Positions 8,526-17,257 are shown, numbered from the stretch's first letter. The stretch: 55,375 bases of DNA from Argonema galeatum A003/A1 (GCF_023333595.1 NZ_JAIQZM010000041.1:1-55375), one strand, 5' to 3'. The notes: generated from the letters alone by a model not told the origin. A program made the numbers and translations.

Positions 8526-9218
8526 TTAAAAACTAAACTTCAGATATTTGGCTTCTGCAAGATGATTGCTGTTGTGCCAGACTAAATTAACTAATTGAAT
8601 AACAAACTCATATTTAGCCGGATTGTAACTTACGAAAATCCCGCGTTCTATCTTCCATCCTTGGAGAGTATGTTTCCAATCTTCATACTTTTGATGAGAA
8701 AATTCATCAGCCATGCTGGTAACTTGAACGCATAGTGGTTTACCTGTATTACTGCTGACAATGATATCCGTAGCCATTGAAAAATCAGCGACGTAGCGCT
8801 GAACAAAAGTGCCTTCGCGACTTTTAATTTCACTCGCGATAGATTCTATCAGAGTACCATCTTCCCGCTCGAACTCTCCTGACCTTAACTTTTGTTTCCA
8901 AATATAGAATTTCAGATCTCGTTCTTTAAACCATTTGGGAAAGAGGTATTCATACCAATATCTTACAGTGGGAGCGATCTGGTTAAAAAACAATTGTCTT
9001 TCGTCGTCAGTTAAAACTTTCAGTTCAAGCCAAAACTCCGTATCCTTGATAAGTTCTAGCAAAAACCCCATTAAAAATTTTTTCTGCGTCAGGGAACCCG
9101 ACTTAATGTCTTTAATCCAACGCCAAATCTCTTCTAACCTGGTTGCTAAAGCAGGCTCTAGCGAAGATGCTAGATGGATCAGTTCTCTGAGTTTAGGCGA
9201 TATCTCCCTTGCTTGCAA
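8526..9218 (-). CDS. Hypothetical protein, possibly a degenerate PD-(D/E)XK nuclease fold
   Basis: First gene of the operon with DUF1822 and the CHAT-STAND gene; its stop lies 48 bases before the DUF1822 start. It begins with TTG at 9218, preceded by AGAGGG at a normal distance. I do not recognise the family. The N-terminal about 110 residues are helical and charged. The C-terminal half has an Asp in ATDIIVSS followed after about ten residues by the strand PLCVQVTSM, which resembles the D-x(n)-(E/Q)-x-K core of restriction-endonuclease folds with the Lys replaced by Thr. It then reads EDWKHTLQGWKIERGIFVSY. This could be an inactive nuclease-fold recognition domain; that is inference. Confidence 0.6.
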   Translation of the reverse strand: MQAREISPKLRELIHLASSLEPALATRLEEIWRWIKDIKSGSLTQKKFLMGFLLELIKDTEFWLELKVLTDDERQLFFNQIAPTVRYWYEYLFPKWFKERDLKFYIWKQKLRSGEFEREDGTLIESIASEIKSREGTFVQRYVADFSMATDIIVSSNTGKPLCVQVTSMADEFSHQKYEDWKHTLQGWKIERGIFVSYNPAKYEFVIQLVNLVWHNSNHLAEAKYLKFSF

Positions 9219-9352
9219 ACTATGGCCCTCTGTAAATACTCGCGCTGCGCTCGCTCACCTATCTCATATTATACTTTTGCTTTTTTTCTTATCGAACATT
9301 GATTTTACCCGGAATCCTCGCGGCCAAATCGGCTCTCATCTCATAAGGAGAT

Positions 9353-9530
9353 TAACGGGACTTAAGTGGGCAAATAAACCTTTAAACACCTTTACAGAAG
9401 CGCTGGAAGCGTTTAGGACAGCGATATCTTTTCGGTTTGTCAAATGGCTGAACGAAAATTGGGACGTATTCTCTGCTTACAAAGAGAGTTTAGGCTTTGT
9501 TTGGGCTTGAAATTTGTTTAAGTCCCGTTA
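9353..9530. mobile_element. MITE-like element with 13-bp terminal inverted repeats
   Basis: TAACGGGACTTAA at 9353-9365 is repeated exactly in inverted orientation (TTAAGTCCCGTTA) at 9518-9530, enclosing 152 bases. The plus strand inside reads through without a stop (KPLNTFTEALEAFRTAISF, then FVKWLNENWDVF) up to a TGA just before the right repeat, possibly a remnant of a transposase. No clear target-site duplication is visible. It lies upstream of the CHAT operon. Confidence 0.55.
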
Positions 9531-9679
9531 TGAACCAGAAGTAAGAGTTGGAGTTGCCCTAACCGCCTTGGCGGTTGCCATACCGCAATAACAATTAATT
9601 CACCACCGTAAATTCACTGATATTCAGCCTGTTGGGCATCGTCAGCTAGAAATAAACAAGATCGCTCGCACTCTTTCAT

Positions 9680-9697
9680 CCCCCCGTTGACGGGGGG
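9680..9697. repeat. CCCCCC/GGGGGG palindrome
   Basis: CCCCCCGT (9680-9687) and ACGGGGGG (9690-9697) form a perfect 8-bp stem just downstream of the following minus-strand gene. It is related to the repeats at 2094 and 2441 and may act as a transcript end, although no T-run follows on the minus strand. Confidence 0.6.
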
Positions 9698-9710
9698 ACA
9701 GAGAGGGGTT

Positions 9711-10130
9711 TTACCTAATAGTCAATTTAAACCTATATCTCGGACTACTCATTCGATAAGGCTGTCGAACAACTACCTTATAATCCCCCGTTGATTTTGC
9801 ATTGAAATAAATATCTTGCGGATCTTCATAAGATTCTCCATTAGGCGCTATAAACGTAAAACCGGAAAGTCCTTGATCTTCAACATTATCGACTCTTGTT
9901 CCCACCCAAGTCACATCGGTAATAATTGTTTGACCTTGACGGGCACGAAAAATGTAAGTATCTTTGTTACCTAGCACTACCGAGCCATTAATCGTAGTTG
10001 ATGTACTTCCGCGTGGGAATTGTACGCGCCGAGTTACACCTCTTCTTGACTGCGCTGCAACTGGTAGGAAGGAACTAGCGCCGAAAACAGCCAAACCTAT
10101 GCCAAAGTAAAGAAGCGATCGCCTTTTCAT
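9711..10130 (-). CDS. Exported protein with PPC-like beta-sandwich
   Basis: A 139-residue protein with a clear signal peptide (MKRRSLLYFGIGLAVFGASS, cleavage near VAAQS). The mature part is rich in beta strands: GSVVLGNKDTYIFRARQGQT, IITDVTWVG, GFTFIAPNGESYED, and STGDYKVVVRQ near the end. This pattern resembles the bacterial pre-peptidase C-terminal (PPC) domain, a non-catalytic secreted beta-sandwich. No enzyme motif was found. The next gene on the same strand is also exported, 46 bases upstream, and the two may be co-transcribed. The function is unknown. Confidence 0.75.
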   Translation of the reverse strand: MKRRSLLYFGIGLAVFGASSFLPVAAQSRRGVTRRVQFPRGSTSTTINGSVVLGNKDTYIFRARQGQTIITDVTWVGTRVDNVEDQGLSGFTFIAPNGESYEDPQDIYFNAKSTGDYKVVVRQPYRMSSPRYRFKLTIR

Positions 10131-10176
10131 AAATTACTACCTAATTAACAAAAACTTAATGCGTTTCTATCAGTTC

Positions 10177-10692
10177 CTAATTTTCCGAATCTACCAAATC
10201 AAAAACCTTGGAATAAAACGATCGGCCCGTCTCAGGTTCAGGAATGCGAAGCTTTAACTGGGCACTATTAAGTGTAACCCGAAAACTAATCCCAGAACCC
10301 AATTCAATCCAATTCGTGTTTTTACAGTCGCGCCTCATCACACTACCGTCGGATCGATAGCAGGAGTCCCCTTTGTCTCCTCTCCAAGCAACCTGTCCGT
10401 TGTTATAAAAAACATCATTTCCTAGACTGCCTCTCCAAGCCAACTGTCCGTTACTGTGGAAGACAATGTTATTGTTTTCTGGACTACCTCTCCAAGCAAC
10501 TTGTCCGTTTTCGTGGAAAACAGTATCCCCTACATTTCCTCTCCAAACCACTTGTCCGTTGGAGTAATATATCGGTGGATCTGCTACCGCCTTGACGCTG
10601 GAAATGATAGCCGCTGTGCAAGTAATGATTAGCAGTGCCGTGAAGCGATTAAATCGATTTTTGACGTTTAGTAGCTCAAGATAACTTGCCAA
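10177..10692 (-). CDS. Exported protein with MORN-like NGQVAWRG repeats
   Basis: After a hydrophobic N-terminal segment (FTALLIITCTAAIISSVKAV) the protein has four tandem repeats of about 17-21 residues centred on NGQVVWRG, NGQVAWRG, NGQLAWRG and NGQVAWRG, then a diverged fifth with a Cys pair (CYRSDGSVMRRDC). Such repeats are found in MORN-like/YwqK-type proteins, where they form a beta-hairpin sheet. The C-terminal about 45 residues are not repetitive. The reading starts with TTG at 10692; the start is uncertain. It is probably periplasmic or secreted, of unknown function, in the same direction as the exported gene downstream. Confidence 0.7.
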   Translation of the reverse strand: MASYLELLNVKNRFNRFTALLIITCTAAIISSVKAVADPPIYYSNGQVVWRGNVGDTVFHENGQVAWRGSPENNNIVFHSNGQLAWRGSLGNDVFYNNGQVAWRGDKGDSCYRSDGSVMRRDCKNTNWIELGSGISFRVTLNSAQLKLRIPEPETGRSFYSKVFDLVDSEN

Positions 10693-11130
10693 ATCTTTAG
10701 TAACCTCTAAAAATCAGTCAATTTACTAAAATTTTGCTGCTAATCTCCTATTTTACCTTCTAGTGGATGCGCGATGCCAGCCACAAACCAAAAGTTACAG
10801 AAGCGATCGCACCTATTACTCCCTTCGGGCCACAAGATTATCTAGGGGCGAAGCATTGCGGAATTAATCTTAACTGAAAACCGAAACGTTAATTCCGCAA
10901 TGCTTCTCCCTCCCACTATACATAGTCTTCCACCGGGAAGGGAGTAACCAGCAAAAATTTGAGTATAAATACTTGTGTAAACCTTTACACAGCCCAAGAC
11001 TGTGGGAACTACAGTTGCGATCGCCTGTTTCCGGGTTGATAATAACGTAATGTAGGGTCTTACCCCGCACCACATCTGCCTTAAGATAGAATAAGACAAC
11101 TTTTTATGATAATGAAGTAGGTATTCGAGC
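10693..11130. other. Divergent intergenic region
   Basis: This 438-base region separates the minus-strand exported protein gene and the plus-strand histidine kinase. It contains the 18-bp inverted repeat at 10850-10906 and two HIP1 octamers. No gene was found; promoters for both flanking genes are expected here. Confidence 0.6.
10850..10906. repeat. Perfect 18-bp inverted repeat (GAAGCATTGCGG family)
   Basis: GAAGCATTGCGGAATTAA at 10850-10867 is matched exactly in inverted form at 10889-10906, with a 21-base loop. GGGGCGAAGCATT-type repeats are common in cyanobacterial intergenic DNA; a related single arm (GGGCGAAGCATTCCG) lies at about 55322-55336. Confidence 0.85.
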
Positions 11131-12225
11131 ATGGATCTGAAAGCACATCAGTTTATTTCCTATTTTGAAACGGAGCAAGCAGACCAACTCTGTAGGCTGG
11201 CTATTGTAGAGAATTTTCATGCTCAAAAAATAATTTTTGAAGAAGGCGAAATACCAGATTTTTTGTATCTAATTTTATCAGGTCAAGTAGAATTTAGAAA
11301 ATTTACTGCTGGCGAAAAATATCAAACTTTTGCCTTAGCTAAACATAATGAGTTTTTTGGGGAATTTGGGGTATTGGATGGACAACCCCGTAGCGCCCAA
11401 GCGATTGTCTGCGGTGAAGCAACTTTGGCAAAAATTCCCCGCGACAGCCTGATGGAAATTTTAAATAACACAAAAGGTAGCGTGGTTCTCAAACTGCTTG
11501 GTTACATTGTCCAGCAGTTGCGCTCCACAACATCGCAATATGTCAATCAGATGATTCACCAAGAAAAAATGGCTTTAGTGGGAGAGATGGTCAACACGAT
11601 TATTCACGATTTCAGAAGTCCTGTTACCGGCATCCATTTAGCTAGTGTAATGCTCAAAGAGCAGCATCCAGATGAAGAAACAGTTGAATGGTGCGATATA
11701 ATTCAAGCCCAAGTTAAGCGAATGTTGGGTATGGCAGAAGAAGCATTAGAATTTGCTGGCGGTAATGCGGTAGTGAATAAACAACCTCTCAACCTAACTT
11801 TGTTTTTGCAACATTTTGAAAAGCTGAATCGTCTTTATTTTAAAAATACTAAAGTAGAGTTTGCGTTTAAAGCGACAGATGTAGTCGCGAACGTTGATGA
11901 AAACAAACTAATGCGTGTTTTGCAAAACTTAGTGGGTAACGCAGTCGAAGCTTTTAACGGTCGAGGCGGACGGATCGAGATATCGGCTTGGGCGAAAGAT
12001 AAATGGGCAGAACTTACAATTTCCGACAACGGTCCAGGCATTCCAGAAGCGATTCGGGAGCGTTTGTTCGATCCATTTGTGACTTATGGAAAACGTGGAG
12101 GTACGGGATTGGGAACTTCGATCGCCAAATCAATTATCGAAGCTCATAGCGGACAAATTTCTTTTCAGTCAAACTCCGGTGAAGGCACTACTTTTTACAT
12201 CCGTTTACCCCGGATTAATGAATAA
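11131..12225 (+). CDS. Histidine kinase with N-terminal cyclic nucleotide-binding domain
   Basis: The 364-residue soluble kinase has a cyclic nucleotide-binding-type domain at about 10-125 (GEIPDFLYLILSGQVEF, GEFGVLDGQPRSA). A dimerisation segment follows with the phospho-acceptor His159 (IIHDFRSPVTGI), then a HATPase domain: N-box around 267-270 (LVGNAVEA), DNGPGIP at 299-305 and GGTGLGTSIAKS at 323-334. There are no membrane segments. No response regulator lies next to it, so it is an orphan kinase. Its input is probably a nucleotide or another ligand of the effector domain, though the cNMP-contacting motif is not the textbook one (GQPRSAQA). Confidence 0.93.
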   Translation: MDLKAHQFISYFETEQADQLCRLAIVENFHAQKIIFEEGEIPDFLYLILSGQVEFRKFTAGEKYQTFALAKHNEFFGEFGVLDGQPRSAQAIVCGEATLAKIPRDSLMEILNNTKGSVVLKLLGYIVQQLRSTTSQYVNQMIHQEKMALVGEMVNTIIHDFRSPVTGIHLASVMLKEQHPDEETVEWCDIIQAQVKRMLGMAEEALEFAGGNAVVNKQPLNLTLFLQHFEKLNRLYFKNTKVEFAFKATDVVANVDENKLMRVLQNLVGNAVEAFNGRGGRIEISAWAKDKWAELTISDNGPGIPEAIRERLFDPFVTYGKRGGTGLGTSIAKSIIEAHSGQISFQSNSGEGTTFYIRLPRINE

Positions 12226-12365
12226 GGACAGACACACACCTGTCTGCCCTTATAACTGTGCGATCGCACTCTCATTAATTTATTACAGCAGTTTGATAAT
12301 GTTTCCGGTCTTTTATCGATTACTATGATGTCATTAACAGAAAGCCTCTGGATAAATCAACATTC

Positions 12366-13937
12366 ATGACCCTCACCGAGCAAATTCTTTCCCAACTACC
12401 TGGGGATATCCTGGGAGGACTGCGTAAAGCCGATCGCATTTGGCAATCCCTGAAGGAGGACACCGCACCGATACCCATGTCTGTGAAAGAAAGCCAGCAG
12501 CCTTTGGGAGAAGTGGATTGGGACGTTGTTATCTGCGGCGGTACATTAGGTATTTTAATCGGTGCTGCCTTAGCTGGGATGGGCTGGCGAGTGGCTTTAA
12601 TAGAGCGGGGCATTCTGCGCGGCAGAGAACAAGAGTGGAACATCTCCCGCAAAGAATTGGAAGTGTTTTTGGAATTGAATCTACTTGAAGAATCGGAACT
12701 CCAGCAGGCGATCGCAACCCAGTATAACCCAGCTTGCATCAGCTTTTTAGGCGGTCGCGAACACTGGGTGCGAGACGTACTCAACATCGGTGTTGACCCA
12801 GTTTTTCTGCTGGACGCCCTCAAGTCCAAATTTCTCAAAGCTGGCGGTAAACTGTTTGAAAAGATACCCTTTCAAGGCGCAGTTGTTCATCCCGATGGCG
12901 TTGCGATCGATTTTGGATTGGGGGCTACTCGTCACGATGATGAGCAGTCTAACAATCCAAAATCCCTTAAAACTCGGTTATTAATCGACGCAATGGGGCA
13001 TTTTTCTCCCATTGTCCAGCAAGCAAGACAAGGAAAAAAGCCAGATGCTGTATGCTTGGTTGTAGGAAGTTGCGCCCAAGGCTTTCCGAAAAATGACACA
13101 GGCGATTTGTTGGTATCATTTACGCCATTAAAAAATCAATGCCAGTACTTTTGGGAAGCCTTCCCCGCACGAGATGGTAGAACCACCTACTTGTTTACGT
13201 ATATGGATGCTCACCCGCAGCGCCCCAGTTTAGAAGCACTGTTTGAGGATTACCTCCGCCTCCTACCGCAATATCAAAATGTGGAATTGGAACAATTGCA
13301 ATTTCAAAGGGCGCTGTTTGGTTTCTTTCCAAGTTATAGGCAAAGTCCCCTAAAGATGCCTTGGAACCGCATTCTGCCAGTGGGAGACTCCAGCGGCGCT
13401 CAATCTCCCCTGAGTTTTGGTGGTTTTGGTGCAATGGTGCGTCATTTGAAGCGTTTGGCAAATGGAATTAACGAAGCGTTACAAAGCGATCGACTTACTA
13501 AAAATGCTCTGGCGCTACTACAACCTTATCAGCCAAACTTAGCCGTTACCTGGTTGTTTCAACGAGCGATGAGTGTCGGTGTAAATCAAACAATCCATCC
13601 AGATCTAATTAATCAGCTTTTGTCTGCGGTATTTCTGGAAATGGAGCAGCTGGGAGACGACGTACTAAAACCCTTTCTTCAAGATGTGGTGCAGTTTTCG
13701 GCTCTGTCGCAAACCCTTTTGCGTACACAAATTGCACATCCGAGATTAGTTGTCAAGGTAATTCCGCAAGTTGGGCTGACAACGCTGCTGGATTGGACAA
13801 TTCATTATGCCAACTTGGGAGCCTACGCTGCTTTGTACCAATTAGGGAAAACAATACAACCATCAGTACCACAATACTATTGTCGCCGATGGATTGATGC
13901 TTGGAAGTATGGATCTGGCGGCGATTACTCTCATTGA
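12366..13937 (+). CDS. cruP: FAD-dependent oxidoreductase CruP (lycopene cyclase-like)
   Basis: The 523-residue flavoprotein matches the cyanobacterial and plant CruP family, related to the lycopene cyclase CruA. CruP has been linked to limiting oxidised (epoxide) beta-carotene rather than to bulk lycopene cyclisation. The dinucleotide-binding fold lies at 53-82 (VVICGGTLGILIGAALAGMG, then RVALIERG). Further signatures are ILRGREQEWNISRKELEVFL, DAMGHFSPIVQQARQG and PLSFGGFGAMVRHLKR, the last being the conserved FAD-site glycines. The C-terminus ends in WIDAWKYGSGGDYSH. Two paralogous membrane protein genes follow on the same strand after 31 bases, a possible operon. Confidence 0.9.
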   Translation: MTLTEQILSQLPGDILGGLRKADRIWQSLKEDTAPIPMSVKESQQPLGEVDWDVVICGGTLGILIGAALAGMGWRVALIERGILRGREQEWNISRKELEVFLELNLLEESELQQAIATQYNPACISFLGGREHWVRDVLNIGVDPVFLLDALKSKFLKAGGKLFEKIPFQGAVVHPDGVAIDFGLGATRHDDEQSNNPKSLKTRLLIDAMGHFSPIVQQARQGKKPDAVCLVVGSCAQGFPKNDTGDLLVSFTPLKNQCQYFWEAFPARDGRTTYLFTYMDAHPQRPSLEALFEDYLRLLPQYQNVELEQLQFQRALFGFFPSYRQSPLKMPWNRILPVGDSSGAQSPLSFGGFGAMVRHLKRLANGINEALQSDRLTKNALALLQPYQPNLAVTWLFQRAMSVGVNQTIHPDLINQLLSAVFLEMEQLGDDVLKPFLQDVVQFSALSQTLLRTQIAHPRLVVKVIPQVGLTTLLDWTIHYANLGAYAALYQLGKTIQPSVPQYYCRRWIDAWKYGSGGDYSH

Positions 13938-13968
13938 TGATTTTAGTAATATTGCTTTTGAGGATAAC

Positions 13969-14673
13969 ATGATTGAACGGCAATCCCCCCAAATTAAATA
14001 CTTTGCAGTGCTGATTAGTTTACTGCGCGATCGCCAAATATTTCTAGAAGAAATTCGCCAAGGCACGCGATTGCAAAGTAAAATATTTTCTATGCTTGTT
14101 TGCACTTCGATATTTCTTGCCATCTATGGCGGCATCATGGGTATATATCATAGCTGGATGCAAGCTTTGGCTTCGGCAGTTAAACTTCCAGCCCTCTATT
14201 TAATCACACTGCTCATTTGTCTGCCGACATTGTATTTTGCTAATATTATTTTTGGCTCTAAGCGCACTTTGGGTCAGCATTTGGCCTTGGTGCTGACGGC
14301 GGTGTCATTAACTAGCGTGCTTTTGTTCAGTTTCGGGCCGATCGCACTGTTTTTCTTGATTAGCACCAACAATTACCAATTTCTAATATTGTTGAATGTT
14401 GTTATCTTCGGCGTGACTGGATTTATAGGAGTTTCTTCCTTATATAAAGCCGCTAATTTTGTCTTAGAACAAGACAATGAAGGCAGCCAAACTAGGCGAA
14501 AAATTTTACAATTGTGGTTATTTCTTTATGCTTTTGTAGGCTGTCAGTTGGGATGGACTCTCAGACCTTTTTTCGGAACGCCTGATTCTCCTTTCTCTCT
14601 GTTCCGAGAAAGAGAAGGCAATTTTTATGTAAGCATAATTCAATCTCTTGCGTACATTTTAGGCTTTCGTTAA
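13969..14673 (+). CDS. Polytopic membrane protein, first of a tandem paralogous pair
   Basis: About 234 residues, with an N-terminal cytoplasmic stretch (FAVLISLLRDRQIFLEEIRQ) and about five or six membrane segments. Similar cyanobacterial proteins are labelled actin-binding WH2-domain-containing in databases, a name that says little about function. I chose ATG at 13969 because GAGG precedes it at a good distance; a longer frame from 13894 would overlap cruP. The next gene encodes a close paralogue with the same topology and matching stretches such as LLICLPTLY and RDRQxFLEEIRQG. Association with CruP suggests a membrane or pigment-related role, but this is inference. Confidence 0.8.
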   Translation: MIERQSPQIKYFAVLISLLRDRQIFLEEIRQGTRLQSKIFSMLVCTSIFLAIYGGIMGIYHSWMQALASAVKLPALYLITLLICLPTLYFANIIFGSKRTLGQHLALVLTAVSLTSVLLFSFGPIALFFLISTNNYQFLILLNVVIFGVTGFIGVSSLYKAANFVLEQDNEGSQTRRKILQLWLFLYAFVGCQLGWTLRPFFGTPDSPFSLFREREGNFYVSIIQSLAYILGFR

Positions 14674-14773
14674 CTGACTAATGAGTAGGCTACAGCACGA
14701 CACGGAGATACACGGATGCACTGATATCTCTATAACCAATGACCAATGACCAATAACTAAGGAAAGAAAAATC

Positions 14774-15475
14774 ATGGAAAAGAAATTTCAGGGAAAAAAC
14801 CACTTTGCGGTACTGATTAATTTACTGCGCGATCGCCAGACTTTTCTAGAAGAAATTCGTCAAGGAGTCAGACTTCAAAGTAAAATAATCGCCCTACTCG
14901 TTTGCAGTTCTCTATTTTTCGCTATCTATGGCGCAATTATCGGTTTATACCATAGCGTACCTCAGTCATTGTCGGCAGCAATTAAACTCCCGTGCCTCTA
15001 CTTACTCACTCTTTTGATTTGTTTGCCAACATTATACATTTTTAACATTTTCTTTGGTTCCCGTCGCAGCCTTACACAACATTTTATCATTGTTCTTACC
15101 GCTGCCTCTGTAATTAGCGCCCTCCTATTGGGATTTGCACCAGTCACCCTGTTTTTTCTGATCACCACTGACAATTACCAATTTTTTAAATTGTTAAATG
15201 TGGCAATTTTTATTCTTACAGGAGTGATTGGTGTTAACTTCCTTTATCAAGGAATTCAGTTAATTTCTGAAGAAGATACCGAAGGACAAGGAACTCGCAC
15301 AAAGATATTGCAATTTTGGTTAGTGTTGTACGGCTTTGTCGGCAGTCAACTGGGATGGGTAATCAGACCGATTTTCGGCAATACCCAGCAGCCGTTTGTA
15401 TTGTTTCGGGAGATGCAAGGCAACATTTATCTTGACATTGCAAATGCAATTTCTGAAGTGCTTGGGTTTCGGTAA
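14774..15475 (+). CDS. Polytopic membrane protein, second of the tandem pair
   Basis: A 233-residue paralogue of the preceding gene: FAVLINLLRDRQTFLEEIRQ, LYLLTLLICLPTLYIFNIFF, and a shared ending QLGWVIRPIFGN...EVLGFR. It starts with ATG at 14774 after AAGGAAAG. Between the two genes are 100 bases carrying a short tandem repeat (ACCAATGACCAATGACCAAT, from about 14735). Both proteins keep the same membrane segments, so the duplication looks functional rather than decayed. Function unknown. Confidence 0.8.
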   Translation: MEKKFQGKNHFAVLINLLRDRQTFLEEIRQGVRLQSKIIALLVCSSLFFAIYGAIIGLYHSVPQSLSAAIKLPCLYLLTLLICLPTLYIFNIFFGSRRSLTQHFIIVLTAASVISALLLGFAPVTLFFLITTDNYQFFKLLNVAIFILTGVIGVNFLYQGIQLISEEDTEGQGTRTKILQFWLVLYGFVGSQLGWVIRPIFGNTQQPFVLFREMQGNIYLDIANAISEVLGFR

Positions 15476-15596
15476 TAAGTAGGTGGGCGTAAATAAACTG
15501 AACACTCAGAAACCGGGTTTTTGATCTGTACTGTTGCTACACTTTATGCAACTGAAAACTGCTGTAAGCCCAATTCGCAATCACCAACAACCAATT

Positions 15597-16421
15597 ATGG
15601 ACTTTCCCCTGGCGCGGCAATATTTCTATCAGGAAATTCATCAGCCAGAGAAACAAATCAATCTGGCAAAGGCGGCTCTACATATTGCACAGGAAGAATA
15701 TCCAGAGCTAGATCCGGCTGAACATCTTCAGGTTCTTGATACGATCGCAGCAGAAGTACAAGAGCGTCTACCGTCCCAACGGTATCCCCTGCGGATTGTT
15801 CAGACTATCAACCAGTACCTTTACGAGGATTTAGGTTTTGCTGGCAATACAGTTGACTACTACGATCCCCGCAATAGCTTTTTGAATGAAGTAATTGAGC
15901 GGCGAACCGGCATTCCGATCTCGCTTTCACTGGTATACTTGGAAATTGCCCAGCGACTAGATTTCCCGATGGTTGGGATTGGAATGCCGGGACATTTCCT
16001 GATTCGCCCGGACTTTGAAGAGGTGGGCATCTACGTCGATGCCTTCAACCGGGGCGAGATTCTCTTCGAGCAAGATTGTCAGGAACGACTATCTCAAATT
16101 TATCAGCAGCCGGTAGAGTTGAAACCATCGCTGATAGAGCCGGTGAGTAACCGACGCTTTTTAGCCCGGATGCTGATGAATCTCAAATTAATTTATTTAA
16201 ACCGGAATGAGTTGCCCAAAGCTCTGGCGGTGATTGAGCGTCTTTTGCTGTTGTTTCCAGGTGTATCGGCGGAAGTGCGCGATCGCGGTCTTCTATGCTA
16301 TCAGCTGGGGGAATGGGTGTCAGCTTGTCAAGACCTGGAGACTTATCTAGTCCAAGTTCCTAATGCTGAAGATGCTGATGCCATACGCCTATTGGTGGAG
16401 CGGATGCGCCCGGATCTCTAG
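15597..16421 (+). CDS. SirB1 family protein (transglutaminase-like N-domain, TPR-like C-domain)
   Basis: The N-terminal about 170 residues match the SirB1/transglutaminase-like domain: YYDPRNSFLNEVIERRTGIP, ISLSLVYLEIAQRLDFPMVG and GMPGHFLIRPD. The C-terminal third is helical and TPR-like (ALAVIERLLLLFPGVSAEVR). ATG at 15597 gives the common start MDFPLARQYFYQEI; longer frames begin with TTG at 15534 or ATG at 15546. Family members lack a proven enzyme activity here; the catalytic Cys of true transglutaminases is not obvious. The stop codon is followed within seven bases by an octamer tandem repeat. Confidence 0.88.
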   Translation: MDFPLARQYFYQEIHQPEKQINLAKAALHIAQEEYPELDPAEHLQVLDTIAAEVQERLPSQRYPLRIVQTINQYLYEDLGFAGNTVDYYDPRNSFLNEVIERRTGIPISLSLVYLEIAQRLDFPMVGIGMPGHFLIRPDFEEVGIYVDAFNRGEILFEQDCQERLSQIYQQPVELKPSLIEPVSNRRFLARMLMNLKLIYLNRNELPKALAVIERLLLLFPGVSAEVRDRGLLCYQLGEWVSACQDLETYLVQVPNAEDADAIRLLVERMRPDL

Positions 16422-16427
16422 GGGCTA

Positions 16428-16483
16428 GGGGCAGAGGGGCAGAGGGGCAGAGGGGCAGAGGGGCAGAGGGGCAGAGGGGCAGA
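16428..16483 (+). repeat. Octanucleotide tandem repeat (GGGGCAGA x7)
   Basis: Seven perfect copies of GGGGCAGA follow the SirB1 stop codon. The same octamer, in the other orientation, is expanded inside the ftsY coding sequence at 51082-51161. Confidence 0.95.
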
Positions 16484-16550
16484 AAGAGATGAAATTGAGA
16501 TGACCGAAAAATTATTGGTTTAAAGCAGCCGGATTTATCTTTAGGGTCAA

Positions 16551-16580
16551 TCCAAAATCCAAAATCCAAAATCTAAAATT
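16551..16580. repeat. Heptanucleotide tandem repeat (TCCAAAA)
   Basis: TCCAAAA occurs three times in tandem followed by TCTAAAA. The TAG stop of the SRPBCC gene (minus strand, 16573-16575) lies inside the last unit. Confidence 0.9.
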
Positions 16581-17019
16581 GCTCTTGAGCCACCAGTTTG
16601 AGGCGTTGCAGTTGCGCTTTCATATCCTCCTGAGTCCAAGCAGCGGCAAAGGTATTGAAGCCCCAGCGAACTAATTCGTTGGGAATCTCGAACTCAAAAC
16701 GGTTTAGCAGGCGAGTACCTTGTGGCACAGGTAGGCATTCCCAGCGATCGCGTCCTGTGAAAAAGCCCTCAAACCCCCAGACTATCAGACCGGGTGAACG
16801 CTCCACCACAACGCTTTCCAGGGTAGGCTGTAACAGGGGAATCTGAATCACAAAGCGGCTGCGACTGCCAATATCCGTACTCCACTCGCCCACGGGTTCG
16901 CAACGCAGAACTGGATTGAGCCATCGGTGCATTAAGTCCCGGTCTGCGATACAATGCTCAACCACGGTAGCGGGAGCATTGATTTGAATCGATTGTTCAA
17001 AAACTTGATGTTTTGACAT
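16573..17019 (-). CDS. SRPBCC (START/polyketide cyclase-like) family protein
   Basis: About 148 residues with the helix-grip pattern of SRPBCC proteins: FEQSIQINAPATVVEHCIAD at the N-terminus, a run of beta strands (SRFVIQIPLLQPTLESVVVE) and a long C-terminal helix (AAWTQEDMKAQLQRLKLVAQ). These proteins form a hydrophobic pocket; the ligand is unknown. I prefer ATG at 17019 (MSKHQVFEQS); the frame can extend to 17061, adding 14 residues that do not look native. The gene converges on the SirB1 gene and ends inside a heptamer repeat. Confidence 0.82.
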   Translation of the reverse strand: MSKHQVFEQSIQINAPATVVEHCIADRDLMHRWLNPVLRCEPVGEWSTDIGSRSRFVIQIPLLQPTLESVVVERSPGLIVWGFEGFFTGRDRWECLPVPQGTRLLNRFEFEIPNELVRWGFNTFAAAWTQEDMKAQLQRLKLVAQEQF

Positions 17020-17257
17020 CCTAACAGCGGTATAAGGGGGAGTTAGGTGGGGCATGGTCACTAAAAATCAGCGAATCGCTGACTTTTAAGCCTTAATTAT
17101 CTATAAAGATAGATCAAAAATACTTTTTCGAGGTGTATGGTTTTCAATATTCCTCTCATGCTGTTTTAGGTGATAATTTGCTAGAGAAGCTACAGACAAA
17201 AATTCACTGATAAGGTTTCATAATTTTGCCGGTAAACTCTGAGGGAACTAAAAAACC

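Larger units (their letters stand above)
9219..9710. other. Gene-free accessory spacer
   Basis: This 492-base gap holds the inverted-repeat element at 9353-9530 and the G/C palindrome at 9680-9697. Apart from the presumed promoter of the CHAT operon next to 9218, no gene could be supported. Confidence 0.6.

Noticed and set aside
8935..9510. Plus-strand frame of 191 codons
   Set aside because: Mostly antisense to the nuclease-like gene; only its end lies in the inverted-repeat element.
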